64,000 nucleotides of DNA from positions 15,357,562 to 15,421,561 of the forward strand of contig OZ012687.1 in NCBI GenBank assembly GCA_963942565.1, written 5' to 3'. The stretch is from Maea johnstoni. Taxonomy: Eukaryota; Annelida; Polychaeta; Spionida; Magelonidae. Below are positions 36,730 through 49,319 of this stretch, one piece after another (position 1 is the first letter of the stretch; each line of letters opens with the position of its first letter). The notes beneath the pieces are model-generated. The model was given only the letters and a program-made list of their open reading frames with translations, was not told the DNA's origin and searched no databases. Made by a program: the position numbers and the translations under genes.

Positions 36730-37590
36730 AGATCCTGATATAATCTGTTCAAGCAATTTGTATTTGCTCCTGTTCAGCAATTCTAGACGGTCTGAAAGCT
36801 ACAGATGTGAACAGTTAATAAGCGGTGATGAATTCACGAATATTCTGGCAGTATTGCCTTATTTACAAAACATTCACAAAGACGCCCGAGCAGATTGCCA
36901 CTCATGGCGCAAATAGGATTAGAAGGCCTGACCAGAAAATGAAACCGCACCGACCTGCTCTATTTATAGAATCAACATTCCTAATTTGTAAGGTGCAGTG
37001 CCCTTGATGAATAATGAAATAATGCGACAGTTAATACATGGGGCCCAGATTAGCCGGGCTCACCTTCACCTTCCTCTCCCAGACAGCCAATTCCACGTGA
37101 GACGCGCGAGCCGGCCGAGAGGTGCAACAAATTCATCACTTTCCCAATTTATCCGCAATTTGCGTTGATTTCAAGAGCTGCAGACCAAATGAGCATTTCA
37201 ATCTTCATCAGCCGGTTTCTCAGAAAAAAATATACATAGCAAACAAACCTGAATTTCGGAAAGATCAACGTACTTATTTTCCTTGGAAAGGTAGCTATTT
37301 TTGAATGGTGAAGGACTTAACCCATTCATGTATTTCTTAATGTATCCCCATCGCATGTCCAGATGGGACTTGCTCAGATCGCCAGACAGGAACATCTTAG
37401 ATCGCTCTCTGATGCCTTATAATGTGTCTCATTTATCACCAACTCATCCATCAAATAGCAACCAAACTATCTGATTATTATCTGATGATAACTTTTGGGT
37501 GAAAGCAACTTTTCCCATATATTTAGGGGAGAACTAATGCTGTATTTTTACTTATATTTACTTATATTCATTTTCCAAATCTTAGTGTAT
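36730..37590. other. Spacer with a complex block at 36780-37150
   Basis: GC-richer block with GAGACGCGCGAGCCGGCCG near 37100; the frames here have no domain. A GACTTAACCCATTCATG at 37314 is the left end of the AACCCATT family without a partner. Confidence 0.28.
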
Positions 37591-37592
37591 AC

Positions 37593-38236
<644 letters not shown>

Positions 38237-38437
38237 TTAACCCTTAATCCTCTGCTAAGGGTACCTTCATCTTAAGCACAGGGACTCAAAACTTTTGAAA
38301 CCCATCTAAATCCTGTCATGTTAGAACTCACTGAGTACTCTCATATGAGTACCCATATGATGGGGTTTCGGTGATTTTAAGAGGTTTTTGCATCATTTTA
38401 CATTGGTCAAATAAGTTACCAGTAGCATAAAGGTTAT
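38237..38437 (+). mobile_element. piggyBac-like MITE, copy 17
   Basis: Diverged and ~12 bases short in the middle (TTGGTATTCATTGG part missing); left TTAA kept, right end CAGTAGCATAAAGGTTAT. Confidence 0.72.
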
Positions 38438-38752
38438 TAATCAGGGGGAACTAGATATAAGGGATGTCCATTTCATTTCTGATACATTAAGGGGTACATT
38501 GTTGACTCGGTGACTGATTACCAACCCCACTCCAACCCTTTAAATTCCAAATTATCTTTTCATGAAAGGATTATTACTTCATTCAGATGTTGGCTCAACC
38601 TCCCCTCTCTCAAACCATTATAGACTGGCTAAATGTTTAACCCACCAACCAAATAGGCAACCAACCCAACAAATATTCAACGGACTTATGGTGAACCCTG
38701 CACATCCCCCAAAGCAGTCAACCTTGAAAAGTGGTGTGTGAGTGCTATAATT

Positions 38753-39055
38753 CTTTTTTGGGAAAAAAACATAGTCGTCATACATAACTGCAGAAAATAT
38801 AGGAACTGTTGCATAATGGTTCTGAAGGACATTTCATTGCCAAATATTTTCCTTCTTTTGGAAAAAAAACCTAGTCACCACACATAACTGCAGAAAATAT
38901 AGGCGCTGTTGCATAATGGTTCTGAAGGACATTTCATTGCCAAATATTTTCCTTTTTTTAGGAAAAAAACCCTAGTTACCACACATAACTGCAGACAATA
39001 TAGGAGCTGTTGCATAATGGTTCTGAAGGACATTTCATTGTCAAATATTTTCCTA
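38753..39055 (+). repeat. Tandem repeat, three ~100-bp units
   Basis: GCATAATGGTTCTGAAGGAC at 38811, 38911 and 39012, each preceded by CATAACTGCAGAAAATATAG-like sequence and followed by AAATATTTTCC. Confidence 0.92.
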
Positions 39056-39103
39056 AAGAGGCAGGAAGGAAGGAAGATATCACCGAAGAAGTGATGCCCT
39101 TCT

Positions 39104-39120
39104 TGCTGCTGCTGCTGCTG
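39104..39120. repeat. Short CTG run
   Basis: Five CTG/GCT triplets. Confidence 0.85.
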
Positions 39121-39278
39121 GGCTGAATGATGAGTGCACTGGGTAGCTAGGAATTAAGCCTCATTTCTTGCTGGTCACCAAATGACCAGGGCGGTCAGAT
39201 TTGATGATATTTTTTACTTTTTCCCACAAAGATTTATTTTTATTTTTCAGGGCAGTGTTCGGTTCAAGTAGAGACATG

Positions 39279-39715
39279 ACAGATCAGCTGCAGCCACCGG
39301 CAGGTCATTGTCGTTACTACACTTAGGTTGCTGCGCTCATGCACTTATAAGGGACTAGGTACCTGGTCTAGGGCACAGAGAATACTTAATCATATGGGCC
39401 GCTAACACGACAGGTCAGCTGCTGCCACCTACAGGTGACTGTGAGTACTAAACTTAGGTTGCCGCGCTTATAGGGGTGACATTTAGCAGGGACTAGGAAC
39501 CTAGTCTAGGATGCAGAGAAGGTTTCGTTATATGGGCCGCTAACAACACAGGTCAGCTGCTGCCACCTACAGGTGACTGTCAGTACTAGACTTAGGTTGC
39601 CGCACTTATAGGTGGGTTGAGGTGACATTTAGCAGGGACTAGGGACCTAGTCTATGATGCAGCGCAGAGAAGGTTTCGTCAAATGGGCCTCTAACAAGGC
39701 AGGTCAGCTGTCAGG
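39279..39715 (+). repeat. Tandem repeat, three ~130-150-bp units plus a stub
   Basis: CAGGTCAGCTG-type starts at about 39281, 39411, 39549 and 39700. Each unit carries CTGCCACCTACAGGTGACTG, ACTTAGGTTGC, GGGACTAGG and ATATGGGCCGCTAACA. The units grow by small insertions from left to right. Confidence 0.9.
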
Positions 39716-40329
39716 GTCCTCAGCATCCCTTGCTGCCTAGCAACAGGTGATGCTAACAATGCCCATGGCAACGCATCTGGTTGTCTTGAAAATATCATCT
39801 CAGCTACACAGATATGCAACTATTTTGACATTAAATGTGCTGCTTTAAGGATCAATGACAAAACATGGGCAATGTTTTCAGCTAAATGAACACCCATTAC
39901 AATTGCATTGACATCACACCTACAGATAAAGAGGGAGGACTGGAGGGTTTTATGAAAGATTATACATGTTTCAGTAATTTCTTAAAAGTTGTAATGATGA
40001 ATAATATCAGTAAAATCAAATCAAATATTCACTCCCCTTATTGCTATAAGTTCGGGCCCCAAGGTGACTGTTTGTGTCTGCTAACCTTAGCGCTGATTGT
40101 TAATTATCCACAACAATGATGACCTTGGGTCATTCTGGTTTTATTTGGGCATCACATCAAAGGTGCAGTGCAAGCCATTTAGTGCTATGTTGAAAGTGGT
40201 AATGTAGCACACAAGGGTTGAAAGGACACCAGCTCAGTGTGTGCCTTGCAGAGAGCTCACTTTACATGCTATCATGCCATACAGCGGCCAGCCCAAGACC
40301 CATGGTCAGTGGCCATCCATCAAACTTGC
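39716..40329. other. Spacer with X-box-like sites
   Basis: TGCTGCCTAGCAAC (39731-39744) and CCCATGGCAACG (about 39762-39773) are near-matches to the RFX X-box. Otherwise nothing recognised. Confidence 0.3.
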
Positions 40330-40453
40330 TTAACCATTATGCTGCTGGTGGCTAATTTGGCCTATACAAAATGATGCAAAAAAACTGAAAGTCACTTGAA
40401 ACCTGACATGTGGGTACTCATCTGAGAGAACTCTGCAAGAGCTTTCCAATAAT
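40330..40453 (-). mobile_element. piggyBac-like MITE, copy 18, truncated at the junction with a Harbinger-like MITE
   Basis: Reverse copy beginning TTAACCATTATGCTGCTGG and breaking off after GAGCTTTCCAAT, where the next element begins. Confidence 0.78.
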
Positions 40454-40636
40454 AAAGTTTTTATTCAAAAAAATACCCTACCATAAAGTTTTTTACGCCC
40501 TCCCAACTACCAATCTACGTAAACATGCATAAAGCACACATTTTTGACCAAAAAAGAAATAGTGATTTTTTTTAGAGACCTACCTACCCTTTTTTTCAGA
40601 ACGTTACAGGAAACAAACAATTTCTTTTTTTAGGTT
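40454..40636 (-). mobile_element. PIF/Harbinger-like MITE, copy 5, truncated
   Basis: Reverse orientation. Lacks ~45 bases at its left side (starts AAGTTTTTATTCAAAAAAAT); the right terminus GTTACAGGAAACAAACAATT with TTTAGGTT is present but has CC changed to TT. The missing parts of both elements suggest an insertion followed by a deletion. Confidence 0.8.
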
Positions 40637-40639
40637 TAA

Positions 40640-42286
40640 GTATCACACAAACATATTAGAATTTCTAGGGGCAAATCTGAGTGTGAAGGGGTTAAAGGGG
40701 GAGGAGGATCCGTGTCTTCCTGCCAGAAGAAGGGGAGGCCGAGGGGGTCGATGGACCCTGCATAGAGCAATGAAATACTGATTTGCTAATGGACCTTCCT
40801 CTGTTCCTCCATAATGTATAAGTGTCACAAGTTTGGCTCCATAACGTACCAGCAACAAAGTTTGATGCAATCTTAAAGGGCACTTAAACACCATATAAGT
40901 GGCTCATTTATATAGTAAACCCCCTTGACCTTCAAGTCTGCTAGACGCTTGACGGCCTTAAAAGGAAATAATCAACATAAAACACTACTTGAGCTCTTCC
41001 ATCAATGACCTTGAGATTGGACCTTGGCATTGACCCTGGTCTCCAGCTCACAAGACTGGTCACAAAAAAGTCATGGTTGGATTTTTAAAGGAGTAGCAAA
41101 AGGAGTTCAGATTTTTACCCAAAATCAGAGGAAAGAACCCTCATCATCCTGTTTTTTTTATATAGTATTTTTAATAATTGGATTTATTTTACTATATGTA
41201 GTAATAATCTTTGACTACTTGTATATTGTTCACATTTTGATATGTTTAGTTTATACTGAGATGTCTACATCCATTTTTGTGAAAGCTCAACTCATTTTTA
41301 TAAAGTACCACACAATCACTTGTAGCTTCTACTTTAATATGAAATAATGGCAATGGAGCACTCCCATTGTGTTGTGTCTTGTGTTGTGTGTTGTGTCTTG
41401 GTTACAACAAGAACGCAATGAATTCTGACTACATTACTGATCATTGCATTCCTTGGTAAAAGCCCTTCATGTTAACAAGGATTTTAGGAATTCAATTCAT
41501 CTTCACCTTTTCTGACACTTTAAGGCTAATCGTAGACTAACAATTCTTTAATGTTGGAATTATTAATTGTGACGAAAACAAGAGTAACCAAGGAAAAACC
41601 ACCCTACCCAAGTCGCTAGTTACTTTCTCACTGGATGCCTATCGAGCTGCAATCATAGGCCATACCTTCAGCAGTAGTTTTAGGAATTATGGCATTAGGT
41701 TGATAGTATATAGAAAATTGCTCTCATGAACTTATTAACCTGGTGTATTATCTTAAAAATTGTATATGAATGGGGTTAAAGTTTTTTCCGTGATGGCATC
41801 AATTTGTTAGATAGCAAAATCAACCTCAGATGATATCATCTCATTTTCCTGAAAATGCTCAAAGAAAGCATTGAGTGGGTTAAAGATATTCCCAAAGATG
41901 ACAGTCAGATATATAGTAGGGGCATGAATGCTTTCAATCATTGACACCTGTAGAGTACGAAAATAACCTGGCTATTCAATCACCTATGTTGGCTATGCTT
42001 ATAACACCAAAGTGCACTTTAGTGATAAGTGGAAGAGGGAGAGGGGTTGGTGCCCATAGCCCTTGGGCTCCATGCTAAACTCTTCACTGTAGAGCCCTTT
42101 GTGTTTTAGCTAAACTCTCTCCTATTCATGATGATGAGTGGATGGAAATTACACCCCTTTTCCAAATCTCGTTTCCATGGCAACAGTTTATCCTCTATAT
42201 TCATTAATCCTGTTGCAAGTGGGGGTTAAGAGACAGTGTGGGACCGGCAAATCCTTGGGGTGGCGCCCTAATAAGCCGGGGTCCCG
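40640..42286. other. Spacer
   Basis: A GTGTT-rich stretch lies at 41371-41400; 41765-41885 has GGGGTTAAAG and GAGTGGGTTAAAG ends of a decayed TTAA-family module. No gene recognised. Confidence 0.35.
42171..42184. promoter_or_regulatory. RFX X-box-like site
   Basis: GTTTCCATGGCAAC matches the RFX X-box consensus in both half-sites. It lies in unique sequence just right of a GT-rich stretch and ~110 bases left of the 63-bp satellite array. Confidence 0.3.
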
Positions 42287-42287
42287 A

Positions 42288-42633
42288 TCTATACCCTGTC
42301 CTTACCAAAGTGCCTAATAGTAGCTATTCCTCTATACTGCCAGCAACAATAATATCAACCATGTCCTTACCAAAGTGCCTTAGTAGCTATTCCTCTATAC
42401 TGCCAGCAACAATGATATTAACCTTGTCTTTACCAAAGTGCCTTAGTAGCTATTCCTCTATACTGCCAGCAACAATGATATTAACCCTGTCCTTACCAAA
42501 GTGCCTTAGTAGCTATTCCTCTATACTGCCAGCAACAATGATATTAACCACGTTCTTACCAAAGTACCTTAGTAGCTATTCCTCTATACTGCCAGCAACA
42601 ATGATATTAACCCTGTCCTTACCATAGTGCCTT
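42288..42633 (+). repeat. 63-bp satellite array, left part
   Basis: Five to six units of TAGCTATTCCTCTATACTGC, CAGCAACAATGATATTAACC and CTGTCCTTACCAAAGTGCCT plus TAG. Because 63 is 21 codons and one frame lacks stops, it reads as a repeated SSYSSILPATMILTLSLPKC frame; I see no sign that this is translated. Confidence 0.95.
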
Positions 42634-42819
42634 CCCTGGTGAAATGTAACCCGTGTCATCGCGGTTTAACATGTTTCCACATGTTTTAACATGTTTTCCT
42701 ACCAAAACCTGTGAATCAATCCTATGTTCACAACATGTGAAAACATGTTGCCCAACGTTTTGCAATTGGCGCTGAACATAACATGTTATATCATGGTAAG
42801 ACATGTGTTTTGACTCATG

Positions 42820-43215
42820 TTTTAACGTGATATAACACGTTTGAAAACATCAACATGTAAAACATGTCATAACATGTTATACGTTTATGACATTCACATG
42901 ATTAACTATGTTTTCCAATGTGTCCTGTTCAAATGTGATAAAACATGTTTCAACATAGTCTGTAAGGTAATCTCTTTCATGTTTTAACGTGTTTCAGAGA
43001 AAATCTTCTCTGGACAAACGTGTTTTAACGTGATATAACACGTTTGGAAACATCACCATGTAAAACATGTCATAACATGGTATACGTTTATAACATTCAC
43101 ATGATTAACTGTGTTTTCCAATGTGTCCTGTTCAAATGTGATAAAATATGTTTCAACATAGCCTGTAAGGTATGGTTTTTCATGTTTTAACGTGTTTCAA
43201 AAAAAAATCATCTCG
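42820..43215 (+). repeat. Two ~203-bp units in the left subterminal region of the 3.8-kb element
   Basis: CGTGATATAACACGTTTG at 42826 and 43029, both followed by GTAAAACATGTCATAACATG, CATTCACATGATTAACT, CAATGTGTCCTGTTCAAATG and CATGTTTTAACGTGTTTCA. Confidence 0.92.
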
Positions 43216-45600
43216 GGGTAAAAAGCGTTTATTTACAGATTAATTGTCAAACATGTGTAACTATTGAAGATACCTTTAACCTGAGAGAAGTAGACAGGGA
43301 GTGGGCGCTGGTCATGAATCATCAAATTTCGCTGCCTCTCACTATCTGACCTAGATAGGATAACATCCCCCAGCCAGCCAGTCAGCCAGCAGTGCACAGA
43401 TCACGTGACCAATACAACCCCAGGCTACAGCGCGTAACTCGAGGCGCAGATGCCGTAGAGGCTAGCATGCAGTACCTATGGGGTTGCGGTTCAAGGGGAT
43501 GTATTTCTCTGCTTTAACTTTCAATTGCCAGTTATCATTGGTACCATACACTTATATTTTCTTGTTAACTTATAAGGTTTAACAATAAGAGTCAGAACAC
43601 ATAATCTTTATGGAATTTGAAATCCAGTTGCTAAAAACATCACCCGCTTTCAATGAAACAATAAAGAAACTTTCCCAGAAGTATTTTTTTTTTACAGAAG
43701 TCTGAAGTTTTAGTAATTCTAAATATGAATGTATGCTTGGTATTTTGGCTTAAGATGGTTAACATCAATGTCCCCAAAATAGAGTTCCAGTGTTGTATAC
43801 TAGTCGTGAGAAAAAAAACCTAACCTTTGGTTAATCTTCTGTTAGCTTTTTCAGTGAGTATGGTTTGCCTTTTGGGCTATTTCTTTTAGGGAAAAAGCAT
43901 ATAAAACGATTTATATACTAGATTTGGTTGAAATTGGATGTTCAGCTCTTAATATATCACCTGTATGAACAAAGTGCCTACTAACACCACTAAATACCAA
44001 GTGTTGTCAATATAATAAAATAATTTGTCTAACAAGTTGGCTGAAATGATATCCTCTGATACCCTCTTTGATCCACTTACTCTGATCACATGTTCATGAA
44101 AGTTGTAGCCCATTCCTTTTGCAGATGAATGCTAAATGGCCAATCCTTTGAAACATGCACCTGAGTCTTCAAGCTTATTTTGTCTTTCTCACCCTCCAGG
44201 AGAGGAATGTATACCTAGTGGTATTAACTAGATGTATGCCAAGAAATGAACATCATAACAATTCCTTGCAGCACACAGTCATTCTGAGGTTTTGTTTTGT
44301 CTACAAGCAAGGTCATCTAGTATAAACATGTTGCCAATGTGCCTAATCAATGCGCCAATCAAACTAGGTTGTTTATAAACAAAAATATCAACATGCAGGC
44401 ATAACGCTATCTCATTGGACAAAGGTCCAATATTTTGCCTTTAAACAAAAACAACAGGTGCCTGCTAGAGGTGTGGCTACATGAAAAATTGAGCGGGAAA
44501 ATTTCACTTTAGCAGCAGACATCTTGAAAGAGCAGACTTGCAGAAGGGCAAAAGTTGTTCTCTAAAGAGGTGATTATTTTATGAGTTTCTGCACTTTATT
44601 TAGCTTCAATGGAATATAAGTTGTACTAGTGAAATATTAGAGAATAGTATTAGCATTTTATATCCAAAATTTCTCAGTATTTTAGAAGAATGGGGCACAT
44701 GAAATGACAATGACTTTGAGCCTTAAAAAGTAGAGAAAAATATTCAATATTAGTACCACATCTTGTAGGGTGCCAAACATTTATAAGTTAGCTATGTTAT
44801 ATATTTGCTTGCCTTCCAAACATAAAACAAAAACAAAATTTAATGTCTTATGGGAATGTTACATTAATGGGGTTCACAAACTCTTCAGTAGTGGTTTAGT
44901 TGATTTTCTATTTTACCAAGGCAAACTCACAACATTGTTTGGCCATTTGATTATATCTTGTTATACATCACATTCATTGTCTTCTTTCACACTAAAAGTC
45001 CTCTGTACTTGTAAAAATCCCTTCATCAACATGAGTATTATTATTATGTATTAGACTGCTTTAAAATTATATAAATGTATGTGCTTCTTAATATTGTAAT
45101 AGTCCTTTACATTCATTTATATCTGGAAATGTACATACAGTCTGACAGCTTATAATGAAACTCACTACTTTTAATATACTTTTGAAATATTTGAAGAGGG
45201 TTTGTAAAACTCAAAAGAAATCTTTGAGTGAAATATTCCTCTAAATATTATTTCGCTTTCAAAATATTCACATAATTATGTGCCAGTCAATGAGTATGGT
45301 CAAGATGTGAATTGGTTAAACGGCTGACAAATAAACATAACATAATCACATGTGTTAAAATTCATAAGTTTGTGTTAATAATTGATTAATATGTCATCAA
45401 ATTGCACTCCATTTTAATTGTCTGAAGAAATTTGTGTAAAGAGATAACACTTTATTGCAATTATGATCATGTTTAATCTTGTACAAAAACATGTTATAAT
45501 ATGTTCAGTAAACCTCCAAACAGTTAACGTTAAATCAGATTTTAACATGATAAGAAAACAAGTTTTTATCTGTTCATAAAACGGCCAACAAATTTCATGG
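43216..45600. other. Interior of the 3.8-kb element
   Basis: A CpG-containing block (43290-43500) with ATCACGTGACC and CAGCCAGCCAGTCAGCCAGC, then AT-rich sequence. The 94-codon frame at 44770-45054 has no recognised domain. Confidence 0.4.
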
Positions 45601-46265
45601 TCATTCATGTCATAACACGGTATCGAAAAACATGTTTTAACACGTTTGTTAAATGGCCAACAAATTACATGTTAAACCATGTCATAACGTGTTGAGGGGA
45701 AAACATGTCTTAACACGAACGTTAAATGGCCAACAAATTACATGTTAAACCACGTCATAACATGTTGATGGGAAAACATGTTTTAACGCGAACGTTAAAT
45801 GGCCAAACAAATTACATGTTAAACCATGTCATAACATGTTGAGGGGAAAACATGTTTTAACGTCAACGTTAAATGGCCAACAAATTACATGTTAAACCAC
45901 CTTATAACATGTTGAGGGGAAAACATGTTTTAACGTCAACGTTAAATGGCCAACAAATTACATGTTAAACCACGTTATAACATGTTGAGGGGAAAACATG
46001 TTTTAACGTCAACGTTAAATGGCCAACAAATTACATGTTAAACCATGTTATAACATGTTGAGGGGAAAACATGTTTTAACGTCAACGTTAAATGGCCAAC
46101 AAATTACATGTTAAACCACGTCATAACATGTTGATGGGAAAACATGTTTTATCGTGTTCGTTAAATGGCCAACAAATATCATGTTTTACCATGTTATAAC
46201 ATGGTAAAGAAAACATGTTTTAACGTCAACGTTAAATGGCCAACAAATATCATGTTAATTCACGT
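45600..46265 (+). repeat. ~73-bp tandem repeat in the right subterminal region of the 3.8-kb element
   Basis: About nine units of GTTAAATGGCCAACAAATTA, CATGTTAAACCACGTCATAA, CATGTTGAGGGGAAAACATG and TTTTAACGTCAAC. Each unit contains AACGTTAA- and ACATGT-centred palindromes. Confidence 0.93.
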
Positions 46266-46471
46266 TTTAATATGTTTACCAATCATGTTTCAAAACATGT
46301 CATAACATATTATTACATGTTTAGCTAAGACATGTTTTATCATGTTATAATATAATATTTGTTGGCCATTTAACGTTGATGTTAAAACATGTTATGCCTA
46401 GGAAAACATGTTTTTTCAGACATGTTAAAACATGTTTAAAACATATTTTAACATGTTTATTTTCACCAGGG

Positions 46472-47275
46472 TTAGTAGCTATTCCTCTATACTGCCAGCA
46501 ACAATGATATTAACCATGTCCTTACCAAAGTGTAGCTATTCCTCTATACTGCCAGCAACAATGATATTAACCATGTCCTTACCAAAGTGTAGCTATTCCT
46601 CTATACTGCCAGCAACAATGATATTAACCCTGTCCTTACCAAAGTACCTTAGTACCTATTCCTCTATACTGCCAGCAACAATGATATTAACCCTGTCCTT
46701 CCCAAAGTACCTTAGTACCTATTCCTCTATACTGCCAGCAACAATGATGATATTAACCCTGTCCTTACCAAAGTACCTTAGTACCTATTCCTCTATACTG
46801 CCAGCAACAATGATATTAACCATGTCCTTACCAAAGTGTAGCTATTCCTCTATACTGCCAGCAACAATGATATTAACCCTGTCCTTACCAAAGTGCCTTA
46901 GTAGCTATTCCTCTATACTGCCAGCAACAATGATATTAACCCTGTCCTTACCAAAGTGTAGCTATTCCTCTATACTGCCAGCAACAATGATATTAACCAC
47001 GTTCTTACCATAGTGCCTTAGTAGCTATTCCTCTATACTGCCAGCAACAATGATATTAACCCTGTCCTTACCAAAGTGCCTTAGTAGCTATTCCTCTATA
47101 CTGCCAGCAACAATGATATTAACCACGTTCTTACCAAAGTGCCTTAGTAGCTATTCCTCTATACTGCCAGCAACAATGATATTAACCACGTTCTTACCAT
47201 AGTGCCTTAGTAGCTATTCCTCTATACTGCCAGCAACAATGATATTAACCACGTTCTTACCATAGTGCCTTAATT
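46472..47275 (+). repeat. 63-bp satellite array, right part
   Basis: About thirteen units of the 42288-42633 satellite. Some units lack the CCTTAG hexamer-plus (57 or 54 bases), and one carries an extra ATG (ATGATGATATT). All variants keep the three-base periodicity, hence an unbroken frame of 193 codons at 46432-47013. Confidence 0.95.
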
Positions 47276-47640
47276 AATAGCAGTACTTGTATACTGCTAA
47301 CACTAATGATATCAACCCTGTCTTTCCCTAAGTGCCTTAATTAGTAGCTGTACTTTTACCTTGCCAGCACCAATATATCCTATTAATATTAGTTTTGAAC
47401 AGGCATTTCTCAAAAAAATGGACAGAGGGAGGGATGTAAAATTCTCCGTAAGATGGACATATGGACTAACCAAAGGGATGGATGGACACTCTGCAGGTCC
47501 CTATTATAAGAGACCGTAAATAAATAGGAGTATAGGTGGCTGTCACGGTGGGCCTCAGTGGGCGGGACCTGCGCTCCATCAGCGACACTCTTCTCAAGGT
47601 GCAGCAGTCTCCCTCCTCCTTACTGCTCTGCCCACATCAC
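47276..47640. other. Decayed satellite edge and spacer
   Basis: Two diverged satellite-like units to ~47370 (TACTGCTAACACTAATGATA), then mixed sequence. Confidence 0.4.
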
Positions 47641-47683
47641 AGGGGGTGTGTAGGATTAACCACCGCATCCAGTGGGCACTGGA

Positions 47684-47929
47684 TTTGGATTTGGAATTTC
47701 ATTTTCATCACATTTATGCCAATCACATGTGGCTTATTTGTGACTTGCCAGTTGTATGTAGTGGAGGAAACCGGAATACCCGGCGAAAACCACTGTCTAG
47801 CACCAAGTCACTGGCAACTTTCTCATATGCCCAGGCTAGGATTCGAACCCAAGCAGTGGTGAGAGACAGCGTGCAGTCAGTGGCAGCGCCTTAGACCACA
47901 CAGCCGTCAGAGGAAGCCCCCCCCCCCCA
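47684..47929 (-). mobile_element. tRNA-derived SINE, complete, with 13-bp target duplication
   Basis: On the minus strand: a C/G run, then a tRNA-Leu/Ser-like head with GTGTGGTCTAAGGCGCTG (A-box region) and TTGGGTTCGAATCC (B box), a body with AGTTGCCAGTGACTTGG and GGGTATTCCGGTTTCCTCC, and a short AAATCC tail. AGTGGGCACTGGA flanks it at 47671-47683 and 47930-47942 as the target duplication. Bodies of this kind occur widely in invertebrate SINEs. Confidence 0.85.
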
Positions 47930-47942
47930 AGTGGGCACTGGA

Positions 47943-49319
47943 CATACAGTGAAAGCACAAAGAACGTTTTATACACGAATCAAACATACTATGTATGCAC
48001 ATTGAATGTCCAGTGCCCGCTGCGCTATTCTTACCTGGAGATCTCTTTGATGTACCTGGATCGGTAATACCTTTGAAAACAGCCTTGGAAATAATGATTC
48101 ACTCACAAAATATCTGGGGGAGATTTCTGGATTTGGTTCTGATTAACATTTTTCCTGCAAAACATTCATTAATTCTTTTTAGGTAACTGGATTCAGCCCC
48201 TCAGAGATGGGGAGCATTTTTGAAGAGAGCGGTCCTTTTGTGGTAGTTACATATTCGTCCCTTGATTGCCCCTCCCTTTCATGCACACACCTACCACATT
48301 ACTATCTACCCACAGTCTGTGTTACATTTTTATACAGGAGAACCCACATGAAAAAGATAGATAATGGATATGGAGTGATTTTCATTTACCCAACCACAAT
48401 CAGGATTAATGTTAAGTTAATGTCATAAAACAATCTATTGAGACATTTGAAGATTTGAGTATTTGGAAGTATTTTTCTTCAGCAAGAAATGTTATTTTCA
48501 TGATTGCGTTGACCCAAAATAGATCAATCTGCCTATTTCAGTAAAATGTCTTTATTCCTTCATGAATCAATTTTAAAATATCATCAGTAGCATAGTTACT
48601 CAGGAACTCAGTCAACAACTTTATAATTTTGAAGTTCATTCTTCAAGGTAACTAACACTCAGGCAACAATTTCTCTTACTCATGATTGGGTTTTTCTTAT
48701 GCAAAATGATCCACTAGGTATAAGTCTCTATTTAGCAGAGATCATAATTCAATGTTAAAGGTCAAGGCTTGCCAAAGGCAATTTGCATAATGCCTTATAT
48801 GGAAGTCCACAGGAGGAGAGGGGTTTGGTATCATGAGCCATTATTGAGTATCCATTGTCAATAGGTCAGCATCATAAAAATGGCTCTTTCATCATGTTCA
48901 TTCTAAATGAATATTGACTGCTTTCTCTCGCACTGAGGGCAATATGAAATCAATATGGACTGACAGGGGAGAATTTAAGCATTGTTTCTGTCCGAGTCAG
49001 TGGGTAAGGTTAACCCCTTCCTTTTCACAAGCACTGGTTTCTACTAGGGTAGGATTTATCCCACATGCCACCAAAACCTTGAATTATACATTGATAGGAT
49101 TGAAGGTTTTGCACAAGATCCAACAGTATGAGCTGTTAGAAGCATCATGAGCAATGTGTACGGGTGAGTGCCAACACTGTGTAACTTGGTTGCCTGTCTC
49201 CCATTGGCCAAGCACTGGCATGCATCCTTTTCAGGGGTGCTTTTCATCAGATCCCTTGGTATCTGAGATGCTCACATATTCTAGGCCTGAAAGACTAGAT
49301 ATGGTGATGGGGGTCTACA
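47943..49319. other. Spacer with a decayed TTAA-family fragment
   Basis: 48105-48160 (TCACAAAATATCTGGGGGAG, GATTAACATTTTTCCTGC) belongs to the old family seen at 9857-10085. No gene recognised in the rest. Confidence 0.4.

Larger units (their letters stand above)
42634..46471. mobile_element. 3.8-kb TIR element inserted in the 63-bp satellite
   Basis: Ends CCCTGGTGAAATGTAACCC and AACATGTTTATTTTCACCAGGG: inverted termini CCCTGGTGAAA. It interrupts a satellite unit exactly, with array sequence GTGCCTT on the left and TTAGTAGC on the right where the intact unit has GTGCCTTAGTAGC, so only TT is duplicated. Both subterminal regions are dense in ACATGTTTTAACATG-like palindromes. The interior has no frame resembling a transposase, so it is non-autonomous. 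Superfamily unknown. Confidence 0.75.

Noticed and set aside
36820-37310. Overlapping short frames in a GC-richer block
   Set aside because: No domain, splice context or codon pattern; kept only as a complex spacer.
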